Positions 13,501 to 26,900 of a DNA stretch of 64,000 nt are shown one piece after another; the stretch's first letter is position 1; every line of letters begins with the position of its first letter. The DNA lies in assembly GCA_021229015.1 (NCBI GenBank), contig CM037787.1, positions 35,973,874-36,037,873 on the forward strand, written 5' to 3'. The translations under genes and the position numbers were made by a program. Source of the DNA: Solen grandis (Eukaryota; Mollusca; Bivalvia; Adapedonta; Solenidae). A model generated the notes under the pieces. It worked only from the letters and a program-made list of their open reading frames with translations. It had not been told where the DNA came from and did no database searches.

Positions 13501-14919
13501 AAATAAAATACAACGCAGATTATGCCGAGACGCAGTCTTTTGTAAAATATACAAGTTTTATGATAAGGAAAGAAAACACAACTTAGAACATAACTTAAAA
13601 CTTTTTTTTTCAAATCATTTAAAATAACGTACTATTTAATAATGTATCTGAGTTAAGTTGTATACAACATTAGAATTAATGTTGACGTTATCGTCGTTTG
13701 TCAAATACAAATGCTTGGAAAATAAATAATCCGAGATGGAAAAAGTTTATTCGGTAATGCTAATAAAACTGAAGAGTTCTTGTTGAAGCCCGCCCTCTTC
13801 AGTTTTCGAGCCGGACCGGATACAATATCTCAATCTCGGCACAAACCATGTATTGTTCGATTTTTCCAGTTTTAACATATTCTCCCCCTGTTTTTTATAG
13901 TTCACAAAAATAATGACTTCACCACTGCACTATATTTAGCATTCCGCATGGATAGTTCCGGCGTATAGACGTACTAATAATTTGAGAGAGAGAGAGAGAG
14001 AGAGAGAATGGTCGCTTATATGATAAAAGTCTTTAGTAAAATATATATCGAAATCTTAATCGTTATAAATATTGTCTTTTTGGGCGCGAAGAAATAAGCT
14101 GCTGACTGGATATCGCCAAGTTTATTTGGTTAACACTGGATTAGATAAGTAAATAAGAAAAAATGGACTAATGGTTGCAAATAAAATGCAGCGAAAAAAC
14201 TCCCCCGGAATTATCCATCCATATTTGTAATGAAAAGGCATTATGATAATATGTAATCATTTTCAGTCATGACTATGCCACTCTTTAAAATAATGTATTG
14301 CTGGTTTGATCTTGCAAAAAAGGAATAATAATTAGGATAAAAATGTCCTCTTTACCTTGTCTGTAACTGTTTTATCGTATTATCCTGTCCTTTCAGCTTA
14401 TCTTCATATTTGTATAACAAATGTTATATAAAATGTACAACGCAGATTATACCGTGACGCAATCTTATGTGCAATATTCAAGTTTTATGATAAGGAAAGA
14501 AAACTTAAATATTTTTTAATCAAATAACATAACCCACTATTAATAATGTATTGATCTGAGTTAAGTTGTAAATAATACTAGAAATTATGTTGACGTTACC
14601 GCCGTTTATCAAATATAAATGCCTAGAAAATAAATAATATGGTTTGTACCGAGATGGAGAAAGTTCATCCGGTTACGCCAAGAAAACTAAAGAGAGCTTG
14701 ATAAAGTTTTCGAACCGGACCAGATACACAGTCTTAATCTGCATAAATCATGTATTGATAGATTTTTCCGGTTTTAAAATCCCTACCCCTACCCTTTTAT
14801 AGTTCACTAAAATATTGACTTCACTTCCTCAAACCGGACCCCTGTATCCAGAACGATTCACTATTTCTAGCATTTCGCATGAATTAAGTAGTTCCGGTGT
14901 ATAGACTTACTAATACTTT

Positions 14920-14951
<32 letters not shown>

Positions 14952-17900
14952 AAGAGAGCTTGAAGTGACATTTATGCAACATCATATAATTCTTTTGTGC
15001 TTTCATATCACAGACAATTATTGTGTCTTGTTAACATTTATATTTGACACAAAATTCTTCTTCTAACACTACTGCTTAAATCGTTTGATCATTTTTTTCA
15101 AAATTCAAAATTACAAAGGTTCTTCGTTTTCAAGGTAGAGAATAAAATGCTCGGAAAGAAAATAGTAAAGGACTGTTCAGGTTATCTATTCTCGGTAGTT
15201 TCATAATTATTATACAAGTACATTTAGTACTTACATTGTTTCTGATTTTTTCAACCTTTCTTTATAATCGTCCCTCTCCGCCTTAATAGTGCTGCAGAAT
15301 AATTTATATTATAGGTATAATTTCTTATGGTTACTGCCCCCATAAAACAAAAAAGGTGTTCATTTAGACTTGTAACATTATGCAATACATCACAATCCGA
15401 TATCATTAAATTGCTACCATGACAATGCATTCGCCTACATAATGAATAAATATACATTTATAAAGGAAAGTTTTATTAAAACATGCTTTCCATCATGTGA
15501 AGTGAATGCATCCCAATTCGTTTTTGTGGTAGCTATGATCTTTTAAATAATTAGCAAAAAAAATAAATATATATATATATATAAACAGCAACAAAAAACA
15601 AAAAAAGGTGTTCACTTAGACTTGTAACATTATGCAATACATCACATGCCCATAAAATTAAATTGCTACCATAACAATGCATTTGCCTACATAATGAATA
15701 AATATACATTTATAAAGGAGAGTTTTATTTAAACATGCTTTCCATCATGTGAAGTGAATGCATCCCAATTCGTTTTTGTGGTAGTAATGATCGTTTAAAT
15801 AATTAGTAAAAAACTATAAACAGTAACAAAAACCAAAAATTAACGCAACGTATGATGAGCACAGCAGATGCACGACTATCGTAAAACAACTTTCAATATA
15901 TATAGCAATATTTTTATCGCTATATGTTTATGAAAAAAATCTGTAAACCTATAATGAGAAAATCATAACATTCCAAAACCCACACCCACGTACCAAAGGT
16001 ACACTTAATTATAATAAGAAGGTAGGTAACTTTTTCCATTGAAAACGTATATCCCGCCGTTTCAACTGCCGTTACTTCTTTGAACATTAGTAGTTTTTCA
16101 TAAAAGTGCCTTATTTTGCGTGGAAGGGATGAATAAAGACATACAGGTACAAAAAACAATCCCTTGCCTAAAGAATCGCTATGTTCGCGAATTCAAAAAT
16201 ATCTTTGGACGGAAGAGATCTGATCGACGGAATCTCGCCAATTTCTCCCATATAGAAAACCATAGGAAAAACTAAAGCCATAATATCACTGTTGGATTGT
16301 ATGCCATTGGACAGATACTGATGAAAGAAGCAAATAAACCTAAAATGAATATTTGTGCTGCCTTAAAAGCCCTTGTTTTGAGAAGAAATATCATAACAAA
16401 TCTTCATCAGCGATGTCACGATGTCAGACGCTGGATGGTAACTATAGAAACGTAAGCTGTTAAACGGTCAATGTCGTTTTGCAAGTGCATAGAGTGATTC
16501 GGATCTATGTGTAAAAACAAAATATTGAAATAACATGTATTCATTTTAGGTTTATTTGTTTCTTTTGTCAGGAACAGGATGTACGTTTTCAATGGAAAAA
16601 GTTACCTACATATTTATTATTGTTGATATTTTAAAGGACAGTTTTTCGGTCAAAGCAACTTACCAGGTACTTTGCCACACACAACAACAACAAACCAACA
16701 GTACATGAACAATTGTGGCAAACGATGCTATCTACCTGATATTGTCCCTCATTTCACGGTTTTCTTTTTCCGCTCTTTTCAAATCAGCGGAGACATTTCC
16801 TCCCGTCGATAGTTGTTTATCGGCAGAATTCTTGCTGTGTTAACGTGGAAATAATATTAGATGTACATCTTATGTAAAGTAGATACACACGTATAATGTT
16901 GTCAGTTACAAAACGATTTATACAGTCATAAAAACAACAACAGCAACAACAACATCAACAAAAGTGTGACGGTCACACTTCAGTTGTAGCTTCGATTTTG
17001 TTATGATGCAATGTATAAGAATGATTACTTACAGTTCTTCTACCTCTCTCTTGTATGTACTATTTATCAGAACTTAGTTTTATCATTTTAGACCAATATA
17101 AACATGTTATCGTAAAGCTTAAAGAGACAGTGGGTTAATTGGTTTCCTTAAAGGTCCATTCTTAAATAATAAATTAAAAAAATGAAGGATGTTACAATTG
17201 TGTTTTTCCTTCTCAGTCTTGTTTCTGTATGATATGTGGATTTGCTGAATCAAGTTTAAATTTAAAATACTTTTTATTACTTTTAACATAAATTTAATTA
17301 ATACTTAAGAACAAAAGCAAACATCACTTAGTGGTTTTCTTTCCCCATCAATAGACCCCTCTTTCCCCAGGGAAACAAACAACAATTGTGCAGGAGGATG
17401 CGACATATGTCCCCTGACAAATGTAATGAAATTGCAAAACATCCTGTAACCAGATCCAGATCGTGTCTTAAGTAATATTTCTCCATAATCCACCAGTAAC
17501 ACTTCGATATCCTCCGAAGTTGGTATACAGATAAGCCAATCCGAAGTGGAAAAGTAACTGCATTCAAGGTAGCATAAAAAACAACATGTGTTTTCCCTGC
17601 ATAATAAACCCCCCCCCCCCCCCCCCCCAGTATTTTCCAACATATAGGAAGATCAGTGCCTCCCAACAAAAAAAAAAGTGTTTCCTATCATAAAGAAAGA
17701 CAATTTTTTTCGAACATAAAGAAAGACCTGCGTACCTCGACATAAAGAGTGACCAGTTATCATACATAAAGAAAGACAAGTGTTCCTAATATTAAGCGAA
17801 TACTTAATAAACAAGGATCGGCAAACAAACAAACGCAGCATATTGTACAAGTCTCTCAAAGTCACATTTTCAAATATATCCAATTCTATTGAAAGTAAAT

Positions 17901-20900
17901 TAAATTTCACAATAGAATATTGCATTATTCATCAAAATAAGTCAAGAAATAAAAAAGTTTAATGAAAATAGAAAAGTACCTGCATGAAAAGAACCGCAAC
18001 TTGCGTTTTTTTTTCTGCTACGTTGGTTGAATCAATCATATTTTTGAAGATAGATTTTTAAAAATAAATCAAACTGAAAATAATTCCTTGCATTAGAGAC
18101 ATGATTATTTTATAATATTATGGTTGCATTTTCTTCTGGGAATATTTCGTGTTTTTTTTTTTTAGTTTGAAAAATTCAATGATCTGCTGTGTGTTTCATT
18201 AATATTTTCCGCTGGCTTATACAGGAGTTTCCTTTCTCTGTTTAATGGGTCTTTGCATGAAGAGATATTAGTTCTTCAACCAAGTTATCCCAACAAAAAG
18301 AAGACCAGTTTTTCTCAACACAAAGAGAGACCAGTTTCCCAACACAAAGTGGGGCCATTTTTTATTTTAAGAATGTCCAGTGTTCCCCTTCATTAAGAAA
18401 GACAAGTGTTTCAAAACATAAAGAAAGACAAGCGATCCACAATATATATGTATAATAAGACCAGTGTTTCCCAGCATAAAGAAAAAATAATGTTTCACAG
18501 TATAAAATATCCGGGTTTCCAAACAACATGGAAGACCAGTGCATTTCCAATATATAGACAGACCAGTGTTTCAGCATATGTTTGAGTGTTCTCTACATAA
18601 ATAAAGGCCAGTATTTCAACATAAATAAAGACCAGTGTTCCCAACATAAAGAAAGAACCGTGCCTCCCAACAAAAGCCACATACAACTAAATCCTCGTGT
18701 AGCATTCACTTAACCGTGTACCCGATCCATCACGTGTCCATTTATCCATAACCAACTCCTTTTTAAGTTTTGTAAGCAAGTCAGGTTTACTAACCATTTC
18801 CCCATAATAGTGGCAACGTTATTTGTTTGAATATCAAAGAGTTTCTTTGTTGCCTTCCATTTTACAGTCAAAGCTTCGTTTTCCCTCAGCCATTTTGTTT
18901 CTTTCTTCCTTGAATATTATAAGAAGATACGTGTTGTGACTTAAAAATTCAATCTTGGAGTGTATAATGATAATTTGAGAAGCCCCCTCCCCCCTCTCTC
19001 TCTCTCTCTCTCTCTTTCTTTCTCCCTCTCTGTATAAGCAAGTCAGTGGAATACTATATTATATTTTTAACGTTTATGTCTTATTACTTCGATTAAGAAA
19101 TAATTCTTAAAACTCTTACTAGTCATTTTAAATGGTGTGTGGGTTTGACCTTTTATTTGCGAATGGGAATGTTATCAATATTCTTGCCCCAACGGTGTCC
19201 GATCCGATAAGCTTTTGTAGTTTTATATAGCTTTTAAAATATTTTCAAACATATGTTTTAAAATGCCTGAAAAAAAAGAAGAAACGCACGTTTATAAACT
19301 ATTTCAAAATAGGATCGGCAATACCAGGTAATATTCATTGATTTAAATTAACCAATCAGTGACTGTGGGAAAATCTCAAACGTATATTTATTTCCTACTG
19401 AATAAACTTTGAACTTTTACACCATCATGCCAGCATGTAGATTAGGTGTTTGGGAAGTGCTCGTTTCGGATTGAAATGGTTTATTCCATCAGAGTTGTCA
19501 TTTTCTTAACAATTGCATTATTATTATGATCATTTTGTTCCCCCATCAGTCCGCGGCCAATCGCAATTGTCGATCTGTCAAGACTTAAAACCTTATATGA
19601 ACTAGGAAGAAAAGGTTATGTGGTGTTCTGCTATTTATCTCATAACGACATGGTATAAATTGTTTATGGGTATATATGCGCAGATCCAGAAATATATCTT
19701 ATAGAGGGGATCCAAACTTTACTTCGAATATCACTTGGGTATTCCCCCAAGAAAATCCAGAATGATAAAATTTGCCCTAAAGTAATTTAGTAATATTTAA
19801 GCTAAAAGTATGGTTTTGCCTCCCTCATGGATCCGCGCATGAAATATGCATGCATTCAGTGTTCTGATAAGATCATAAACTTTTTTATTTCTAATATGCA
19901 AACATTTTTGTTCTGTTTATTAAATATTGAAACTATCTTTCTGTCTCGTATATCTGAAATAGTTTTAACTCTAAAACATTTATAACAATATGATTATAGT
20001 ATTGAGTTTTAGATTGTTCCAGATTATAAAATATCAACGGAAATCATTACCTTGATATGGCTTCAACTTCCTTGATCTGCTTCTGCAGTTTTGTATTTGT
20101 GTTGTCTAATTCTGTTTTCACTTTCTTTAATTTTTCTCTATTAAAGAAGAGATATTTATTATTATGGGCAATTCAAAAACTATGTTTAAAGAGATAATAT
20201 AAAAAAACTTCTTTATTTTCTATATTATTGAAACTTAAAAAAAAAAAAAAAAAATGGAATCGCAAAGCGGCATCTCGGTTTTTTAGCGTTTAACTTGATC
20301 AGTTCGAACACTTCATTTCTTTTTTTAGGCACAATTATCAGCAAGGAACAAAAAAAAAAAAAAGAAAAAAAAAATGAAATTGAATTGAAAAAATCTTGAC
20401 GTTATGATTTAATAAGTAATTAAAAACTAACAAGAACTATCATTGAAAACGATGAATACCCGCTGATATGGCTTTGTCACAGTTACTGTTACCTTGTCAA
20501 ATACACCAAAACCAGAAAGAGCACTGATAAACTTATGCATGTATCGCCGATAAAAAAATGAACAAAATCATGCTGATCATGACATGCCGAGGATATATTC
20601 AAGAAATATGGCAAAGGGTGGATAACTAAAATAAATTGGAGCAAGCATGAAATGCCTACAATATAAGCAAGAAGACTTAATATTTATAGTTGTTGCGAAT
20701 TAAAATGAAATGAAGCTAAGAAATGGTGTGGACAAAATTTCTTCAATAAATATTTCAAAGGGCCCTAACTCATATAAAATCAAGGCATGATGTCCAACGA
20801 TATAATTGGTTTAATATTAATTAAATCAAAATCAGACCATTGGTTGCCGAGAAATCATGTGGACAAACTATATTCAATGTATATAACAAAGTGCCATAAC

Positions 20901-23900
20901 TCATTTAAAATCAAGTTGATGAAGTCGTGCCAAAGATATGCACATTTTGCTTGGTACTTAATAGTTCTGTAAAGTTAAATCAAAATCAGACCATTGGAAG
21001 CAAAAATATAGTGAGGAAATCCAGCTAATGAAGACGTGCCAATGATATGCATAACTGACTAAAATCTGATTAGAGGTAGCTGAGAAATAGCGCGGACAAA
21101 ATCTATTTAAAATAAAATAAAGGACCATAACTCATTTAAAATCGAGCAAATTATGACATGTCAAGGATACGCGCAAATAGGCTTAGTGCTTATCAGTCTC
21201 TTAAAGTTTGATCAAAATCCGGGTAAGGGTAGCCGAGAAATAGGGCGGACAAATCTTGTCTACAAACAGGTCTACCGACGGACGGACCAACCGACGGACA
21301 TGACTGCAATATAGTCCCCCCATATACTATGTATCTGGGGGTATAATGAATTTAGCCTTTTGACATTAATCTACAAACGTTTGCCCTTTGTAAAGGCGAA
21401 AACTTAACAAAAGCGGGGTTCACGTTACTCCTCATTTTCTTATACGGAGTCATCGTTTTAAAAAAGATAAGTAGGGTTGGAAATGCATTTAAATATTGAA
21501 CAATTAATACACTTTATGTATACACTTATCTTGAAAAGCTGTCAAGAAATTGAGGCCTTAGCCTCTAGAAAACGGCATTTCTGTTTTACGAAAAGGTTTT
21601 GTTTTAAACAAGAGTTCCGTAGCTGTGACTGTATACATGTCATATTCAGGAACTTTCAGCTAATTACATGTGTAAGGAGAGCCTCAGATTACCGCAAGTC
21701 TTTAAGTGAAAAAGTCTAGTTCTATTAGGTGGATAATATCCTTCACACAGACTTTGTTAATGCTATTGTGTTGGAAGACACTGAACATTGCAGTCATAAA
21801 GGGACGTGCAACTAACTATACGTCGAGGAAGACTGCGACTGGATAGAACCACAGCCTTACAGCAAGTCAGCTTAAATGCTTCGTCATCTAAAAAAGTCTG
21901 TGTGACCCTTTTGGGATTTGAATCCATAGCGGTGAGGAGTCAGCGACTTTACTCGCTCGGCCACACAGGCATTTAATGACAGTTTATATACAGACACTTT
22001 AGTAACTGTACTTATTTCCACATGATACGTAAAGTCCACTTGTTTTCAGATTTAAGGACATAATCATTTGAATATTTAATAATATTTTAATAATTAAAGC
22101 TTTTCAGCCAGACAATTTTCAGTTTAATCATTTAAACACAATAAACAACAAGGAACAACAAGGAACATAACAATGCATTTTAAGCGGACTCCAACCTTAT
22201 TAAAAAGTAAAAAGTGAAAATATATTTACGTTATTATTTAACTACAAATCATGCGACAATAAATGTACGAGTAGGTATGAAAATTAGAGCTGTAAGCATC
22301 GTTCTGCTATCTTTTAATTTGTTTAATATTGATCTTCCGATTATTTTGGTGTAGTTTGACCTCATCTATACAACTGATCATGTATTTCTGAAAAGGCAAC
22401 TTTACATATTTCATGTATATTTGTCTTGCAGACTAATTTCGATAATAAAGACAGGTTTGATTTAAAGATATACTCTAAATCATATTAGTTTGTTTCGCTC
22501 TGCGTAGAGGCAAAAATCTAACCAAGAGGGGTTCACGTAAATCCTCATTTTGTTTCAGAACTTTCTTATACGACGTCATAATTTTAAAACAAAGTATGGC
22601 TGAAAAGGTATTTAAATATTAAACATTTTATACACTTGAGGAACCCACTTTTTTTTTGAAAAGCTGTTAAGATATTGAAGCTTAAACCTCTAGAAAACGG
22701 GGAAAAAATAAGAATGAAATATTTCGTTTCGTTTTCTACCTATAACCTTGTGATGCCTGATAAGATTTCAATAATCTGCATACCATTGAGACCGCCAGGA
22801 TTCGGGCTACAAATCGTGTTTTTCGAATATTTTTAGAAATATAACCAATTGAATAAAATAGGGGTACTAACATTTTCGTGATTTTCCAATTATTTGGTGT
22901 AGTTTGACCGCATCTATACAACTGACCATATATTTTCTTGAATTGCAACCTTACATAAATTATTTCATATATATATATTTGTCTTGCAGAACATTTGCAA
23001 CAATCAGAAAAGTTTTTTAAAAGATTTTCGCTAAATCATATGAGTTTGTTTTGCTCTGCGTGGAGGCGAAAATCTAACGAAGAAGAGTTCACGTAAATTC
23101 TTATTTTGTACATAACTTTCTTATACGACGTAAAATTTTAAAAGACTAAGTATGGTTGGAAAGGTATTTAAATCAAACATTTCATACACTTTATGCACAC
23201 TTATATTGAGAAGCTGTTAAGATACTGAAGCTTTAACCTAAAAAAACAACAAAAACAACAACAACAACAACAACAAAAAAAACAACAGTAAAAATGAAAC
23301 ATTTCATTTCATTTTCTCCCTATAACTTTGTGATGCCTGATCAAATTTCAATAATCTGCATACCATTGAAACCACCAGGATTCGGGCTACAAATCGTGTT
23401 CTTACTCATTTGCAAAGCTCAATAATTTTCTAAATATAACTAATTGAATACAATAGGGGTACTAACATTTTCGTTTTCCCGCCATTTCTGTACTGTTTAA
23501 ACCCTGATCAGCAAATTTAAAGTTTTCAAGTTATTTAAGGTTAAGGAAAAAAAAACAATACTTGAAATATGACCTTGACCTTTGCAAATTTTAAAAATTT
23601 GAACCTGTCAATCGTTGAAACAATAAACGACATAATCTGTGAAGATTTCATGAGAATGGAACAAAAAAAAAATTCAGGAGCTTCAAAAAACCTAAAAAAG
23701 CATATTTTCGAAAATTTGAATTTTCCGAAATTTTGGTGAAGTTTGGCCGCTTATAGAGGCCAAACCTTAATTCTTTTGAAAAAAACTAATACCTTACGTT
23801 AAACCAAAATAGCTTAAGTTCTCACACTATATACTTTGTCAGCAGTTGTGTTGCAAATCATATGCAGCAAACACAATACTAAAATACCTTACCTCAAACA

Positions 23901-26900
23901 AAAATGGTTATGTTTTTTGTAGACCCACCCTTACAAGCATGCTTTTTGGCAAGGTTATAACATTCAACCTCTCCTAGCGCAAAAACTTTCCCATGCCTGA
24001 ACTTAAGATACATCATATTTAATTTAAAAACCGCATTAAAATTGAACTTCAAAATATTGAGTTATAAGCAAAATTGTATTTTGATGCAAAGTGCCACCTA
24101 GTGGCAAAAGTATTAACTAATTTGATAATTTTATTAACTTAGGATCATCTTCAGAATTATCTTATTTTAATAATATGTGTCTTAAATTTCATGACTGTAG
24201 CTTAATTCTAATTTGCCAATATCGTGCTGACCAAAAGAGAGAAGAAAAATATGACGAAAAGAAAGTTTTCGCACTGCGAGGTGCGAAAACCAAAAAAAAA
24301 AAAAAAAAAAAAAAAAGGATATCATTATATGACTTGTGTTCAAAGTGCATATTATCATGAATCATATGATTCATATATGTACTTATCGCAAATAATTTAT
24401 AGCCTTTCCATAATGTGCAGCAGGATATAAAAATATAAGAATTTACAGAGAGAGAGACGTACATTTCTTTAGACTGCTCCGAAATTTTCCCTTGTAGCTC
24501 TTTCAATGTTTCGTCATTTTTTTCTGTGCTGAAAAAAACAACAACAATAATAATGATATTAATGAAAAAAAAAAGTTTTATTTTCAGTTGAAAATGGTTT
24601 TAAAATAAAAGAAAATACACATAAAGATATTGTCTATCCACCTCTTTATTCAGTTCTCGCCTTCTTCTTTGTTGCATACAAATAACAAACTTATTTATGT
24701 AGCGATCATGCATGGTCATATTAATATACTTATCAGATATTCGCCGTCTTCAGGACGGATTTGTAAATTTTATAATTGATTTTCAACTCAGCATTAAAAT
24801 GAAACATCCATATGGAATCAGTTTACTGTATTCAATAGACACAATAACGCCCATACATATCGAAGGCATTATCAAATAAACACATAATTATATACAATAA
24901 ATATACACGCGATTATAATGGGCACGGCTGTTGATTTTGTATTGAAACGGATTATTCAATTAAAAAAATAACTAATGGAAAAAAAGTATTTGTTGTATTG
25001 CATGCGCTTTGGTCCGTTTAATTTAAAAAAATAAAATAATAATAAAAAAAAATAAAAATGGTATCACTTTACGAGCATATTTTTTCATCTTTAGTACTTA
25101 GTAGTCTAAATAGTCTAAATACATAATAATGATAATGCAAAATTATATGTAGTGAACAGTTTAAAAAGTATAGAATTAAATTAAGTATCTCATGAACGAA
25201 GAAAAAAAAATCCCAGTTTAGTATCCTTACGAAACGAAAATTTAGAACAACTATTAGGATAAACAATGGTAATAAATATATAAAAATATGATAAATAAAG
25301 TATCTACAATGTGTATAAATAAATAAGAAAAATAAAAGATAGCAATAAGGTCCTATACCGTTAATATAAATGCAAATAATTAGGATAACTAAGAGGGGGG
25401 ATGGGGGACACATTTATGACATACCTATAGATATAAAACTATCATGTCTTAAACATTTATACTCTAAGTTGTATCACAACCAGACAAACATCATGAATAA
25501 CATATACATGTATATACTTTCACAACAATCAAAATAAACACACAAATATTATGGACGACATCTTGTAGCATCTAAAAAATTCAGAAATAAAAAAATAAAA
25601 ATCAGAGGAAATACAGGAAAAGTGTAAATCAAGACCACTTTTTATATGATTAAGCAAGTGTTAAAAATTCAACGTTGTACAGATCGGCTTCCACCACCTG
25701 TACTTGAGCGGACGTCACTATATGAAAAAAATACTGTCGCAGCGAGGGTTAGGAACAACAATAAAACTTTGTCAATCAACAGCATATATCTTTAATATTA
25801 TGGCACACATTTTACAGAGCCCCTAGGGTAACATTTCATTGTTACACATTTATTTAGACTAAACATAATTCGTATTTACGAAATATTATTTTATTCTTTA
25901 CGAAGCATTTTTTTCTTTCGTTTCTTTCTTTTTTTTAAACAAAATATGATCTATCATATGACATTTTGCTCAAACAGCTGTTTCCGGTTTTGCATAACCA
26001 TCATATATTTTCTTACATTTAACACGTTACATATAACTTTAAGGCTGAATTACATCATTCCGCGTGTATTCTATATATATGCATAGTGTGTTGAACTCGA
26101 ACAGCTGGATTAAATGTGTTTTGTGCAACTACCTTTGATTAAAAAGATGCATTATTCATATGATGTTGAAAATGTATGAAAAATACACACGTTAAATCAT
26201 TACTTTCAGTTATTATTTAAAACTATTTTCTTGGCGTAAGATTACAATAGTACTTCATTCATAGTCCGTTCATTCATGTTTTTTGTTTGTTTGTTGTTAT
26301 AATCGCGATTTACTGTCAGTATAAGTCATGTGATGAAAAGAATCTGACAAGCATTGTCATTTTATATCAAATTTTACTTAACTCGTTCATGAAAATTTTA
26401 ATGCGAGCCTCATGAACTCTTTAGTAAAATTTGATATGAAATAACGAATCATGTCAGATCCTAATATATATATTTAAATTAGTAAAATGAAATGATAGTA
26501 ACAGTATTTCATTTCGTGTTTTTTTAAAATGAAAACCTATTTCATATAAAATAATTTTGTTATTACGAAGAATAAAATAAAATGCGTTGAACAAGAAAAT
26601 GAAAGTATTCATTGTCATCTTAGGGGCTCCGTAACATGCACATGATCTGCATGCATCTAAAAGTAAGGAACATCATGACTAAAACTAATTTCGACAGTAG
26701 TGACCCCCCTTCCCACGCCTTGTATGGCGTGTGCATTATACCATGTAGAGGTGATGTCAAGCTCCCGCGTCTTACCTCTACACATTGACGCATCACCAAG
26801 TCGATTCTGGCTTTTTCTGCATGCGTGCCTGATTACGCCAAGCGTTTACGCAAAGAAGTATTCCGTTGTTATGCGACATAAAAATATCTAAGTTCGGATA

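Larger units (their letters stand above)
12195..14235. repeat. Intron arm shared with gene B (inverted duplicate)
   Basis: This stretch around exon 11 is closely similar to 58,765-60,690 on the other strand. It includes the MITE-like element, a GA run (13,984-14,007) facing a CT run (59,010-59,046), and surrounding unique sequence. Confidence 0.8.
13282..14960. repeat. Tandem duplication around exon 11
   Basis: About 0.7 kb at 13,282-14,010 recurs at 14,281-14,960, each unit running from a TTTAAAATAATGTATTGCT phrase through the exon to a GA microsatellite. The second unit holds the decayed exon copy. Gene B has only one unit. Confidence 0.7.

Noticed and set aside
13285..13554. Open frames on both strands around 13.3-13.5 kb
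   Set aside because: They run through A-rich and CAA repeats; only the 54-base exon inside is supported.
17305..17925. Overlapping minus-strand open frames with a poly-glycine stretch
   Set aside because: The glycines come from a poly-C run and the rest from a minisatellite.
26830..26843. 14-base match to a common cloning-vector polylinker region (TGATTACGCCAAGC)
   Set aside because: Too short, and flanks do not continue as vector; chance is likely.
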